From NCBI RefSeq assembly GCF_030815985.1, contig NZ_JAUSXM010000001.1:2852001-2916000 (forward strand): 64,000 nucleotides of DNA. Reading direction: 5' to 3'. Origin of the DNA: Paenibacillus sp. W2I17 (GTDB lineage Bacteria; Bacillota; Bacilli; Paenibacillales; Paenibacillaceae). Made by a program: the position numbers and the translations under genes. The notes beneath the pieces are model-generated. The model was given only the letters and a program-made list of their open reading frames with translations. It searched no databases and had not been told where the DNA came from. Shown here piece after piece: positions 45,808 to 55,020 of the stretch (the first letter of the stretch is position 1; each line of letters starts with the position of its first letter).

Positions 45808-45955
45808 AATGTAACGAATCTGAGACACGCTATTCTCGCATTTTAGGAAACTATTCGTCGTTTATCGCAGCTTTCAGATGAAATAGGATCGCTGAGATTC
45901 GTTACATTTCTCATCTCTCCAAAATCATCAAAATAAGGCGTGTGAGATTCGTTAG
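45808..45955. repeat. Repeated AGATTCGTTA motif in opposite orientations
   Basis: AATGTAACGAATCTGAGAC near 45808, CTGAGATTCGTTACATTTCT near 45892 and GTGAGATTCGTTAGA near 45941. The first two are inverted with respect to each other. Looks like an intergenic repeat family member. Confidence 0.6.
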
Positions 45956-46234
45956 AACATAGAATAGATCTGTCGTTATACTAAACAGCAGTGTTGAATA
46001 GAGGTGATCTAGCTAAGTGATCTGATAAATGCTCTGGGAAGCTTGCAGGGGAAAATTTCGGGACCATTTCTTTAATCTAAGCGGAAGCGCCCTAGTCCCC
46101 TTCATAACAAGAACCGCAATGATGCTCCAGAGCACCCTCCTATTCACATTTACTCTGACAGGCGGTTTTCCTCTGGTCTTAAAATTTAAGTTTAGATTTA
46201 CGTTTGCCTTTACAGTTACTTGTAGCACAGTTTC

Positions 46235-46376
46235 AGCGTCAGTGTCCTTATCCTTAGCTTTGGGTTTGGGTTTGGGTTTGCCCTTGCCCTTGCCCCTACA
46301 CTTGCAGTGTCCTTAGCTTTGGCTCTAACCCTGCTCTTACCCTTGCTGCTTTCTCTGTCCCTGTCCCTACCTTCAC
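46235..46376. repeat. Simple-sequence tract (GGGTTT / GCCCTT hexamers)
   Basis: Three GGGTTT units at 46262-46279, GCCCTT repeats up to 46297, and degenerate CTGTCCC/CTTACCC units after. It starts just past the methyltransferase stop codon. Confidence 0.75.
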
Positions 46377-46378
46377 TG

Positions 46379-47125
46379 TTATACTTCTCCACTCTCGTGA
46401 CGGCGAAGCCGTTTCACCTGCTCCACCGCACTGTCCAGTACCTTCTTGCGCTGCTTCATTACGCGGAGATGCTGTTGTTCCACCTCGGCAAAATGGGTAT
46501 GATCCAGCGCCATCCACTCCATCAGTTGATCCAAACTCGGCGACATATGCACCTGAGTTCTCCGCCGTTTGCGGGCCACACAACATAGATATTTATGATG
46601 AACTTCGAGTTTCAAGACTTCAAAATACGGCATCAGACACATCGCCAGGCTTCCTGCATAGAACGTCTGCTTGTGGTCATAGAACGGATGATATCCATAC
46701 GGCACGGTCACAACCAGCGTCCCATCCTCTTGCAGCAGCCGATGAATCTGGACCAACAACATCTCCGGATGAGCAAAATGCTCAAGCACTTCTCCAAGCA
46801 GCACAGTGTCAAAGGTAGTCCTTACTTTCCATTGCGTAATATCCAGCATCCGAAAATCCACATTGTTCCTAACAGGTCGGGACTCTTTGGCAAGCTCTCC
46901 TTGGGCATACCGGATACTTTCTTCCTCCAGATCAATGCCTGTTACACGAAATCCTTCACGTGCCAGCAGAATCGACGTAATACCCTGACTACACCCGACA
47001 TCCAGGATGCGTTTGCCTGTCGCCTCACGGCACATCCAGTGGATACGTGTTCTTGTCGCTTCATGAGAATCCTCCGAATTGATCTCGCCGTAATAGCGTT
47101 CACTCACTCGATCATGATTCGCCAT
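46379..47125 (-). CDS. SAM-dependent methyltransferase
   Basis: 248 aa. Class I fold with motif I RILDVGCSQGITSILLAREG, the acidic residue in VTGIDLEEE, and motif IV region VLLGEVLEHFAHPEMLL. The C-terminal region is rich in His/Arg/Glu. The start overlaps the end of the nucleotide-sugar dehydrogenase gene by 14 bases, so it is co-translated with the sugar cluster and likely methylates a sugar or glycan lipid. Confidence 0.88.
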   Translation of the reverse strand: MANHDRVSERYYGEINSEDSHEATRTRIHWMCREATGKRILDVGCSQGITSILLAREGFRVTGIDLEEESIRYAQGELAKESRPVRNNVDFRMLDITQWKVRTTFDTVLLGEVLEHFAHPEMLLVQIHRLLQEDGTLVVTVPYGYHPFYDHKQTFYAGSLAMCLMPYFEVLKLEVHHKYLCCVARKRRRTQVHMSPSLDQLMEWMALDHTHFAEVEQQHLRVMKQRKKVLDSAVEQVKRLRRHESGEV

Positions 47126-48515
47126 AGGTTTCTCCCGTTTTCGCTCGCCGAACAGGCTGGCCCAGCACTACAATATTTCCCCCGTGACATCCGGCTGTTG
47201 CATTGCGTGTATCGAAGATCAGCTTCGCTTGATCCGCCATCTCCTGATAATCGAATGCCGAATGATCCGTCGTGATGATCACCAGATCAGCCCATGTCCA
47301 CAATTCCGGCGTAGCCGGCCGGGATTGAAGCAACGTACCGTCATCCTTACGGAAGACAGGCACCATTGGATCAGTGAAAACGACTTCTGCACCCGCTTTG
47401 CTCAACAGCCGGAAGACATCCAGCGCTGGAGATTCACGCAAGTCGTCGATGTCTTTTTTATAAGCCATACCCGCCAGAACAATGCGCGCTCCCCGAACAG
47501 ATACACCATTCTGCTCCAGCAGCTCCGCTGCACGCTTCACCACTCGCTCTGGCATCTGCCGATTGGTTGCATCCGCCAGCTGGATGAATTGCAGCTCCGA
47601 TCCCTGACGGCTTGCAGCCCAGGACAGATAGATCGGATCGATTGGGATACAGTGTCCGCCGATGCCGGGACCGGGATAGAATGGCATATAACCAAACGGC
47701 TTGGTGGCCGCCGCACCCAGCACCTCCCAGATGTTCACACCCATCTGTTCACAAGCCGGAGTCAACTCATTCACCAGTGCAATATTCACACTGCGAAATG
47801 TATTTTCGAACAGTTTTGCCGTTTCCGCTACGGTTGTTGAACTGACCGGAACAACTTCGTTGAGGAATGAACCGTAGAACTGTTTGCCATAGGTCAGACA
47901 AGCCGGTGTGGAGCCGCCAATGATTTTTGGGGTATTTTTCACACCATAATGTACACTGCCCGGATCTACACGCTCTGGAGAATAACAGACATAGAACTGC
48001 TCTCCAGCTCGCCAGCCGTTTGCTGCTTCAATCGGTTGCTTCACACGTTCCTCGGTCGTTCCTGGATAAGTCGTACTCTCCAATATGACGAGACTGCCCT
48101 CCAGCAGATAAGGAGTCATACCATCCACCGCTGCCGAGATATAAGAGATATCCGGTTGATGCTTGGCGGTCAGCGGAGTGGGCACACAGATGACAATGAC
48201 ATGGGCCTGCGCCACTTCTGCATAATCGTCACTTGCCGTGAACAGTCCTGTCTGCATAAGCGACTGCAGGACATCATCTTCTATACCGATGACATATGAA
48301 TGCCCGGCGTTCAGCTTGGTTATCTTGGAGGTATCGATGTCAATCCCGTGGACCTGATAACCTGCCTGTGCCATCTCCACGGCCATGGGTAAACCAACAT
48401 AACCGAGACCGATGACAACAGCCTTCAGGGAGCGATCATTGATGTGTTGAAGTGTATTATGTTGCTGCGGCCCTTCTTTTCCTTCGTGCTGCTCGTGCTG
48501 ATGTTTCTCTTCCAT
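47112..48515 (-). CDS. Nucleotide sugar dehydrogenase (WecC/TuaD family)
   Basis: 467 aa. NAD site VVIGLGYVGLPMAVEMAQ, central domain AETAKLFENTFRSVNIALVN, catalytic Cys in GIGGHCIPIDPIYLSW, C-terminal UDP-binding part GMAYKKDIDDLRESPALDV. Oxidises a UDP-hexose(amine) to the uronic acid. ATG at 48515 follows GGAGGTGGAAGG; the first ~45 residues are His/Gln/Glu-rich and not part of the fold. Confidence 0.92.
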   Translation of the reverse strand: MEEKHQHEQHEGKEGPQQHNTLQHINDRSLKAVVIGLGYVGLPMAVEMAQAGYQVHGIDIDTSKITKLNAGHSYVIGIEDDVLQSLMQTGLFTASDDYAEVAQAHVIVICVPTPLTAKHQPDISYISAAVDGMTPYLLEGSLVILESTTYPGTTEERVKQPIEAANGWRAGEQFYVCYSPERVDPGSVHYGVKNTPKIIGGSTPACLTYGKQFYGSFLNEVVPVSSTTVAETAKLFENTFRSVNIALVNELTPACEQMGVNIWEVLGAAATKPFGYMPFYPGPGIGGHCIPIDPIYLSWAASRQGSELQFIQLADATNRQMPERVVKRAAELLEQNGVSVRGARIVLAGMAYKKDIDDLRESPALDVFRLLSKAGAEVVFTDPMVPVFRKDDGTLLQSRPATPELWTWADLVIITTDHSAFDYQEMADQAKLIFDTRNATAGCHGGNIVVLGQPVRRAKTGETYGES

Positions 48516-48549
48516 CCCTTCCACCTCCAAACGCTCCGCCTCCCTTCGA

Positions 48550-49539
48550 TTAGTCGATATAGCCGCCTGCACGCAAGAAATTGGCAATCGCTGGCTTGTT
48601 CATCATGGCACTGTCCGAACGATACTCGGAGAAGTTCACACGAGGCAGGTTGCTGTACTGATCTGTCAGCCCCTTGTCCGGGTGCTCCGGCAAGATCACG
48701 TAATACTGCGCATCGTATTGACGAGTGCGTGGTGCTTCAAAAGGCGAGATCAGCACTTCATGCAATTTCTCACCTGGACGTATGCCTGTCACCTTATAGT
48801 CGAAGGATGGACGACCTGCCTGTTCCAACATGACGGAGGCCAGTTCCGTCATCTTGCAAGCTTTCATTTTCATCACAAACGTCTCCCCGCCCACAGCAGC
48901 CTCAGCTGCCTTAAGCAGTAGATGTATGGCTTCGGTGCGCGTCAGGAAAAAGCGGGTCATGCCTTTGTCCGTAATGGTCAGGCTCTTGCCTTCATCAATC
49001 TGACGTCGGAATAAAGGCACCACGCTACCACTGGTTCCAAGCACATTGCCTCCACGAATGCAGACAAACCGCGTACCTTCACTCAGCCAATTGGCACGAA
49101 TCATCATTTTCTCACCCAAGGCCTTCGTCATGCCGTATACGTTAATCGGATCTACCGCCTTATCGGTGGACACATCAATGACTTTCGGAACCTGCATGCG
49201 AATGGCAGCCCGAATAATATTCTGCGTCCCGATCACATTGGTCTTGAACGCTTCATCTGGCTGGTCCTCGCAGACCGGAACATGCTTCAGCGCAGCCAGA
49301 TGGAAGAGCACATCCACGCCTTTACACGCATCTTCCACTGCCCGATAATCACGGATATCCCCGATGACGAATCGCAGACGCGGGTCATGATTGAATTCAC
49401 GCTGCATCGCAATCTGGCCATATTCGTTACGAGACAGGAGACGAATCTCTGCCGGGTCCTGTTCCAGCAGCACCTCGGTCAGCTTTTGACCCCAGGAGCC
49501 TGTGCCCCCGGTAACCAGAATCGTTTGTCCTTTAATCAT
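48550..49539 (-). CDS. NDP-sugar dehydratase/epimerase, SDR family (PseB/CapD-like)
   Basis: 329 aa. Rossmann motif ILVTGGTGSWGQKL, DVSTDKAVDP, active-site YGMTKALGEK. Resembles UDP-GlcNAc 4,6-dehydratase-type enzymes such as PseB, which start pseudaminic acid-like or deoxy sugars; exact reaction inferred. The dehydrogenase start follows 34 bases downstream in the same direction. Confidence 0.9.
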   Translation of the reverse strand: MIKGQTILVTGGTGSWGQKLTEVLLEQDPAEIRLLSRNEYGQIAMQREFNHDPRLRFVIGDIRDYRAVEDACKGVDVLFHLAALKHVPVCEDQPDEAFKTNVIGTQNIIRAAIRMQVPKVIDVSTDKAVDPINVYGMTKALGEKMMIRANWLSEGTRFVCIRGGNVLGTSGSVVPLFRRQIDEGKSLTITDKGMTRFFLTRTEAIHLLLKAAEAAVGGETFVMKMKACKMTELASVMLEQAGRPSFDYKVTGIRPGEKLHEVLISPFEAPRTRQYDAQYYVILPEHPDKGLTDQYSNLPRVNFSEYRSDSAMMNKPAIANFLRAGGYID

Positions 49540-49557
49540 GCATATACCCCTCCCTGA

Positions 49558-50247
49558 TCAGATCATGAATTCGCGTAATACCTGTGCCATCTCTTCGCGG
49601 CTTAATCGGTCTTTAGGCGGTACCTTTTTGACTGACGTATTGCTCGAATGCACGATGTTGACATAGTTACGCGGCGTCAGCAGCTCATGCGGCAGATCGA
49701 TGACATTGCCATGCGTACCTCTGCCCGGCAGCTTCACCCGATACCCGGATGCGTACTCCGCTGTTTTATACAGGTAGACATAGAATTGCGGAGAACGATG
49801 AAACGCAGGTGCCATCTCGTTGTTCACGCTATCCCAGAGATAGCCGTTCTGGTTAATCAGGGCAATCGTCTGCGGCTGTGGCTGCACATCATATAGCTGC
49901 TGTACAAAGGTCCGGTGATATAGGTCATCCGAATCCAGACGGGCAATATAGATGTGCTCCGCCCCTTCAGCAAATGCCAAAATCGCCCGTACACTCTCAA
50001 TATGGGTTCCAAAACGAATGTTGGCAGGCAGCGGCTCCTGTTCCGCGAGAATCTCCTGCATCACTTCTCCCGACTCCTTGGATAACTTCACCACCGTGAG
50101 GAAATCCTGATTCGTCTGAGCTTTAAGACAGTGCAAAGTAAATGTGCGAAAAATGCTCATCCGCCGCTCCAGCCATTCTCTCGTCAATCGCTGAGGGTCG
50201 AGCCCATAATTGTTGAAGTTAATCTCAATAACCACTTTCCTGGACAT
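49558..50247 (-). CDS. Putative rhamnosyltransferase-type glycosyltransferase
   Basis: 229 aa. MSRKVVIEINFNNYGLDP at the start, then IFRTFTLHCLKAQTNQDFLT and IYIARLDSDDLYH with a DxDD motif as in GT-A enzymes that use metal. Family resembles putative rhamnosyl transferases. ATG at 50247 follows GAGGAGGAATG; the frame is open to 50274. First gene of the glycan cluster (49.6 to 44.3 kb). Confidence 0.78.
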   Translation of the reverse strand: MSRKVVIEINFNNYGLDPQRLTREWLERRMSIFRTFTLHCLKAQTNQDFLTVVKLSKESGEVMQEILAEQEPLPANIRFGTHIESVRAILAFAEGAEHIYIARLDSDDLYHRTFVQQLYDVQPQPQTIALINQNGYLWDSVNNEMAPAFHRSPQFYVYLYKTAEYASGYRVKLPGRGTHGNVIDLPHELLTPRNYVNIVHSSNTSVKKVPPKDRLSREEMAQVLREFMI

Positions 50248-50562
50248 AACATTCCTCCTCATAAACTCTGCCATTATTTCAGCGGATACCGACCATTTTC
50301 ATAGTTTCAACAGTCGTTTGGAACGAAACACAACTTCCGGCTGTCTGGTAACTGACAGTCCATCCAGGTCTCGCTTGCCAATCCTGCCGACTCTATAAGG
50401 TATGAAATGTTAATAGAAGCGGTACGGACTAATGCACTGATTTCAACGAAATAGATTGATATACAGCTGAAGATGGTGCCCTGCGGGTCGAACGTACATA
50501 TCATTGCTGCAGCCGCAACATAGAATAGAGCAATTCAATTTTCAAAGGAGGCAACCACTCGA
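50248..50562. other. Divergent intergenic region
   Basis: Separates the leftward glycan cluster from the rightward GT-D gene and must contain both promoters. No unambiguous -35/-10 pair picked. Ribosome binding site AAAGGAGG at 50546 serves the gene at 50563. Confidence 0.5.
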
Positions 50563-51273
50563 ATGAATTCGATCTATCTTGAAATGGATGGTGTGCTTGA
50601 TCAGCTTGAAGCGGCAGTGCTCGAAGAGCGACCGCTGTCTCTTGTACGCGTTGGCGATGGAGAGAATATCGTCATGTCCCAGGAAACGGTGTGGACTACG
50701 GAACAGGTTCTTCAGGAGCGTTGGGCCATTAAGGCCAATCTCGGTCAGAAGGGACTTCGCCTTCCAAACATACAGCTCCGTGACGAAGTCGCCGCTTCCC
50801 TGCAACGTGCAAGTATCGTCGGGGTGCTTCCCCGTGGTGACACTACCATCAAAGCTCCGGATTATCTCAAAAGACCCCTGACCGATATGCTGTTTGCACA
50901 CTTTGGCATCTCCCCCCCACTGACCTGTCATGCCTGTGTGAATCGGGAGCTCGCGCAAAATCCCCGTTTCTGGCAGATGCTTGCAGGCAAGCGGGTGCTC
51001 CTGGTTACTCGTGAGACCCAAGAACTGCGTGCCGCACTCGTTCGAGATCCATACCATCTAGACATCGTGAGCGCACTGCCCTTCGACAGCTATGATCAGA
51101 TGCAGGAGACACTCGAATGGATTCAGACCAATCAACATACCTTCGATGTCGCTCTCTTCTCCTGCGGAGTAAACGCGGTTGTTCTTGCTGAGCGAACAGC
51201 CGCACTGGCTGGCAAAGTCGCCATCGACTTTGGCAAAGCCAACAACATCATTCTGAAAGGCCGTGCCAACTGA
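50563..51273 (+). CDS. GT-D fold glycosyltransferase
   Basis: 236 aa. LSLVRVGDGENIVM near residue 30 is the DxE-type nucleotide-sugar site of GT-D (DUF1792-type) enzymes, with VGVLPRGD, LLVTRET and the ending DFGKANNIIL. Known members extend glycans on surface proteins; target unknown here. Ribosome binding site AAAGGAGG precedes ATG. Faces away from the glycan cluster but likely belongs to it functionally. Confidence 0.85.
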   Translation: MNSIYLEMDGVLDQLEAAVLEERPLSLVRVGDGENIVMSQETVWTTEQVLQERWAIKANLGQKGLRLPNIQLRDEVAASLQRASIVGVLPRGDTTIKAPDYLKRPLTDMLFAHFGISPPLTCHACVNRELAQNPRFWQMLAGKRVLLVTRETQELRAALVRDPYHLDIVSALPFDSYDQMQETLEWIQTNQHTFDVALFSCGVNAVVLAERTAALAGKVAIDFGKANNIILKGRAN

Positions 51274-51340
51274 TTTTCAGACACCTCCAACCTCGAATCA
51301 GTGAGTTTGCAGCGAATCTTGCATATGGTTGTATGACAAA

Positions 51341-51367
51341 AACCCCCGGCTCTTTGAGTCGGGGGTT
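51341..51367 (+). terminator. Terminator after the GT-D gene
   Basis: AACCCCCGGCTC pairs with GAGTCGGGGGTTT, short loop TTT, T-rich tail. Also usable on the minus strand. Confidence 0.85.
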
Positions 51368-51499
51368 TCATGCTGAGCGCTAGTCGAAACTGGTCGCTGC
51401 ATTACTTTGTACGTCTGGTTGTCTGGGGTATGAAGCGAACTCTGCCGTCAACAGAAGTGATGACGAAGCACTCTGCCTGTCATAATACGTCCTTCACTA

Positions 51500-51907
51500 C
51501 TAGCCGATGGCTGCAATACCGTATAACATCTCCGGCCCGGTTCTTACTGCTGTGGACACCCCAGAGATGAACGAAGTATACACACTTTCCAATGCTGGTG
51601 GTGCAGACAGATCCTGAGCTGTGAACGAATGGAATTCGGCACCTCCGTTCTGTCCAATCGTACCTTCAGCACGGTAGATGATATAGAAAGGATCATATAA
51701 AAAACCACGCACAAGCTCCACAACAAAGGTATCTCCCAGTTCTCCCGTAACACCTACTGTCCCGTTCAACGTAATAATGGGATTCACCACACCTTGCGTC
51801 TGTAGACCAATGGTGCCGAAAGCTGTCGGGGATTCTGACAGTGACAAACCGGGCTGTCCTACGGTTGCCGAGTTCATCGAAGTTCTCATATCGAGAAACA
51901 CGCCCAT
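51500..51907 (-). CDS. Hypothetical beta-rich protein
   Basis: 135 aa, rich in Gly, Thr, Ser and Val with TIGLQTQGVVNPIITLNGTV-type strands and few charged residues; resembles spore-surface or structural proteins but no family assigned. ATG at 51907 follows GGAGGTGTTAC. The longer frame to 52060 has no signal. No signal peptide. Confidence 0.6.
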   Translation of the reverse strand: MGVFLDMRTSMNSATVGQPGLSLSESPTAFGTIGLQTQGVVNPIITLNGTVGVTGELGDTFVVELVRGFLYDPFYIIYRAEGTIGQNGGAEFHSFTAQDLSAPPALESVYTSFISGVSTAVRTGPEMLYGIAAIG

Positions 51908-52096
51908 GAGTAACACCTCCAATGCTATGGGATACCCTATCCTATGAATCTCACTACTCTTATGATTGGATGTATGCAGATTGCATGAACCTATTTTTAT
52001 TTGTCGACTGTTAATGGTATATTGAACTGCATAACGAAAATGAACGGATCGTATGCACACAAGCGGTACAGGCTGTTCAGAAGGAGATTACTATTC

Positions 52097-53245
52097 ATGA
52101 ATAAACGCAAACGTCCAACAGGCAAGACATCGGCCTCGGCCAAGGGGAAATCTTATACAGGTTCATCTTCAGCATGGTCCGGCAAGTCCAACTTCTCATC
52201 TGCCAAAACATCAGGTGCTTCCGCATCACGTAATACGGTGGAGAATAAGAAGCCAATAGCCGCGAAATCATCGGGTGCACCAAATAAAGCTGGAGGCAAC
52301 AAACCCAAAAATGCCAGCGCATCCAAACGACCAGGCAATTCCTACTATCGCAAGCAGGAACCACCACGCCAATACAAAGTGACCGAACCGGATGAACTGT
52401 TGAACTTCCTGTTGCAGCATTTGAAATCAGGACGGAATGCAGTGAAGTCCATTCTGGGTCGTGGACAGGTATCCGTGGATCAGAAGGTCGTAACCAAGTT
52501 TAATGAAGCGCTGACGCCAGGTCAGATTGTCTACATTCGAAAAGAAGGTGCAGTCGCTGCTCCTTCCTTGACGGGTATTAACATTTTGCATGAAGACGAT
52601 GATATCATAGTCATCCGCAAGGAAGCCGGACTGTTGTCCATTGCCGCTGACAAGACAGATGACCTGACGGCTTATCGCCAACTGACAGAGCATGTACGCC
52701 GCACCAATCCGCTCAACCGGATCTTTGTTGTCCATCGTCTGGATCGGGACACATCGGGTGTCATGATGTTTGCCAAAAGTGAAGAGGTACAGCAGAAGCT
52801 GCAAAACAACTGGAAGGAAAATGTGCAGGACCGCGTCTACGTTGCCCTTGTTGAAGGTTCGGTAGCCAAAGAAGAAGGCACCATCTCTTCCTGGCTGAAG
52901 GAAACCAAAACGCTGAAAATGTATTCCAGCTCTCGTCCGAATGATGGACAACATGCCATTACACATTACAAACGTCTGAAGTCGAACCGTGAGTTCTCCC
53001 TGCTGGAAGTGCGTCTGGAGACAGGACGTAAAAATCAGATTCGTGTGCATATGGAAGATCTCGGTCATCCGATTGCCGGTGACAGAAAATATGGTGCACG
53101 CACAAGAGACCTTGGACGTCTCGGACTTCATGCACGTATACTCTCGTTTATTCATCCCACAACGGATGAGTTAATGTCATTCGAAACGGATATTCCGAAG
53201 CCATTCCTGTATCCGTTCCGTGCAGAAACTCCACCTGCGAAATAA
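52097..53245 (+). CDS. RluA-family pseudouridine synthase
   Basis: 382 aa. A Lys/Ser/Ala-rich N-terminus of ~90 residues (likely RNA-binding and disordered), an S4-like domain (LLNFLLQHLKSGRNAVKSIL), then the synthase with catalytic VVHRLDRDTSGVMMFAK and the C-terminal LETGRKNQIRVHMEDLGHPI. Converts uridine to pseudouridine in rRNA or tRNA. ATG at 52097 follows AAGGAGATTAC. Confidence 0.93.
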   Translation: MNKRKRPTGKTSASAKGKSYTGSSSAWSGKSNFSSAKTSGASASRNTVENKKPIAAKSSGAPNKAGGNKPKNASASKRPGNSYYRKQEPPRQYKVTEPDELLNFLLQHLKSGRNAVKSILGRGQVSVDQKVVTKFNEALTPGQIVYIRKEGAVAAPSLTGINILHEDDDIIVIRKEAGLLSIAADKTDDLTAYRQLTEHVRRTNPLNRIFVVHRLDRDTSGVMMFAKSEEVQQKLQNNWKENVQDRVYVALVEGSVAKEEGTISSWLKETKTLKMYSSSRPNDGQHAITHYKRLKSNREFSLLEVRLETGRKNQIRVHMEDLGHPIAGDRKYGARTRDLGRLGLHARILSFIHPTTDELMSFETDIPKPFLYPFRAETPPAK

Positions 53246-53304
53246 CTGCATCGTTATATAGAACCGACTGATCGATTGATCATGCCTGAAAGGAGGAACG
53301 GACA

Positions 53305-53883
53305 CTGAAAAACCTGTTGATCACCGGTTACCGGGCACATGAATTGCAGATTTTTGGACAGAAACATGAAGGTATTCCTTTTATCAAAAAAGCCATCTCC
53401 TCCCGTCTTACTCCCCTTGTCGAAGATGGTCTGGAATGGGTGCTGACGCCGGGACAATACGGTGTGGACCTGTGGGCCTGCGAAGTGGTGATTGATCTAA
53501 AGAAGATGTATCCACATCTGAAACTGTCGATCATCACTGCCTTTCAGAACCCAGAAGAGCAATGGAAAGAAGACAAGCAGGAGTATTACCGTTCCATCCT
53601 CTCGGGTGTGGACTATTACGGTGCAATTAGCAATCAACCTTATATCGGGCCGTGGCAGTTCACTGCACGGGATGACCTGTTGCTGCGTAAAAGCGACGGT
53701 CTTCTGCTCGTCTATGACGAAGATGCCGGAGAAGGCAGTCCCCGTTTTGTGAAGGAAAAAGCCGTGAAGAAACAGCAAAACGAGGACTATACAATCATCA
53801 GTGTCACTTCAGAGGATATTCAATCTGTAGCTGAGGATGAGCGCATGAACGATGTTATAGACTTTGATGATTCTTCATTCTAA
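53305..53883 (+). CDS. ypsA: YpsA/DUF1273 SLOG-family protein, CTG start likely
   Basis: 192 aa. Reads KNLLITGYRAHELQIFGQKH, as in YpsA, with EGLEWVLTPGQYGVDLWACE and DGLLLVYDED. Proposed nucleotide or ADP-ribose-like ligand binder; YpsA influences cell division in Bacillus and Staphylococcus. AAAGGAGG at 53289-53296 is 8 bases before CTG at 53305; the next start, TTG at 53317, is too distant (20 bases) and would cut the first strand. The rare start codon is inferred. Confidence 0.85.
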   Translation: MKNLLITGYRAHELQIFGQKHEGIPFIKKAISSRLTPLVEDGLEWVLTPGQYGVDLWACEVVIDLKKMYPHLKLSIITAFQNPEEQWKEDKQEYYRSILSGVDYYGAISNQPYIGPWQFTARDDLLLRKSDGLLLVYDEDAGEGSPRFVKEKAVKKQQNEDYTIISVTSEDIQSVAEDERMNDVIDFDDSSF

Positions 53884-54022
53884 TTCATTGTGTATCAGTA
53901 TAGTTCGTCAGAGGTGCATAACATTTCGAATGACGTACATATGTTTTTTTTCGAGGCAGGTTGGGTATAAGTAGTATTATAACTGCGATGATATGTCGTA
54001 TGGGATAAGGGGAACTGCAGCC

Positions 54023-54838
54023 ATGACAATTACGCCAGAGCAGCGCATTCAACTGCATGGATTTAACAACCTGACCAAGTCGTTGAGTTTCAATATGTAC
54101 GATATTTGTTATACCAAAACCAAAGACGAACGCGAAGCTTACATTGAATATATTGATGAACAGTATAACGCCGCCCGGCTGAGTAAAATTCTGAACAACG
54201 TCTCCGATATCATCGGAGCCCACGTTCTTAATGTTGCCCAGCAGGATTACGTGCCTCAAGGTGCGAGTGTTACGATGCTTGTCTCGGAAGGTCCAATTGT
54301 GGAGATCCCTGAAGAATCACTCGATGAATCTCCCGGCCCTCTGCCAGATAACGTTGTCATGCAGCTGGATAAAAGCCATATCACTGTGCACACCTACCCT
54401 GAGTTTCATCCTAGTGAAGGTATCAGTACCTTCCGTGCGGACATTGATGTCTCCACCTGCGGTGAGATCTCACCGCTTAAGGCGCTGAATTATCTGATCC
54501 ACTCATTTGATACGGACATTATGACGATGGATTACCGGGTGCGTGGTTTTACGCGGGATACAAGCGGGCGCAAGCTGTTCATTGACCATGAGATTGGCTC
54601 GATTCAGAATTACATTCCGGACGAGATCAAGAGCAGCTTTGACATGATTGACGTGAACGTCTATCAGGAGAATATTTTTCACACCAAGTGTAAACTGAGG
54701 GAATTTGATCTCGACAATTATCTGTTTGGGTACACTAAAGATAAGCTCAGCAAGAAGGAACAACAGGAGATTACGGAGTGGCTGAAGCTGGAGATGGACG
54801 AGATATATTACGGCAAAAATATTAATCGTCCCTCTTAA
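54023..54838 (+). CDS. speD: S-adenosylmethionine decarboxylase proenzyme, E. coli SpeD type
   Basis: 271 aa. Makes decarboxylated SAM for spermidine synthesis. Self-cleavage site [13 protein letters not shown] (Ser becomes the pyruvoyl group) and catalytic [20 protein letters not shown]. Length and N-terminus ([20 protein letters not shown]) match the larger SpeD class rather than the ~125-residue SpeH of B. subtilis. ATG at 54023 follows AAGGGG. Confidence 0.93.
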   Translation: MTITPEQRIQLHGFNNLTKSLSFNMYDICYTKTKDEREAYIEYIDEQYNAARLSKILNNVSDIIGAHVLNVAQQDYVPQGASVTMLVSEGPIVEIPEESLDESPGPLPDNVVMQLDKSHITVHTYPEFHPSEGISTFRADIDVSTCGEISPLKALNYLIHSFDTDIMTMDYRVRGFTRDTSGRKLFIDHEIGSIQNYIPDEIKSSFDMIDVNVYQENIFHTKCKLREFDLDNYLFGYTKDKLSKKEQQEITEWLKLEMDEIYYGKNINRPS

Positions 54839-54876
54839 AGAGGTTGTTCAACGCTGATCCATAAGGGCAAGGGCTA

Positions 54877-54941
54877 AGACAAGATTTCATGAAGGCAGGG
54901 TTCTTCTTATCGGGGACCTCCGGCATGTGCTTGTCTTTTTC
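54877..54941 (+). terminator. Terminator-like hairpin after speD
   Basis: AAGACAAG and CTTGTCTT pair around a long loop, followed by TTTCTTTGTTTT. Confidence 0.5.
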
Positions 54942-54950
54942 TTTGTTTTG

Positions 54951-54980
54951 TTGACAGTGTGCAACTTTATTTCTTATTAT
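54951..54980 (+). promoter_or_regulatory. Sigma-A promoter for the orphan flgB-like gene
   Basis: TTGACA and TATTAT with 18-base spacing, about 40 bases before the GTG start. Confidence 0.65.
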
Positions 54981-55020
54981 AGAAGTAACTGTACAATCTA
55001 CAGTGAAGGAGACTGAGCCC

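Larger units (their letters stand above)
45447..46378. other. Long intergenic region with inverted repeats and simple repeats
   Basis: About 930 bases without a supportable gene. Holds the inverted-repeat element at 45808-45955 and a simple-sequence tract at 46235-46376. Frames in both directions lack start signals and read as low complexity. Confidence 0.6.

Noticed and set aside
46235..46376. Possible CRISPR array or telomere-like repeat
   Set aside because: Units are 6 bases and degenerate, with no spacers; simple-sequence tract only.
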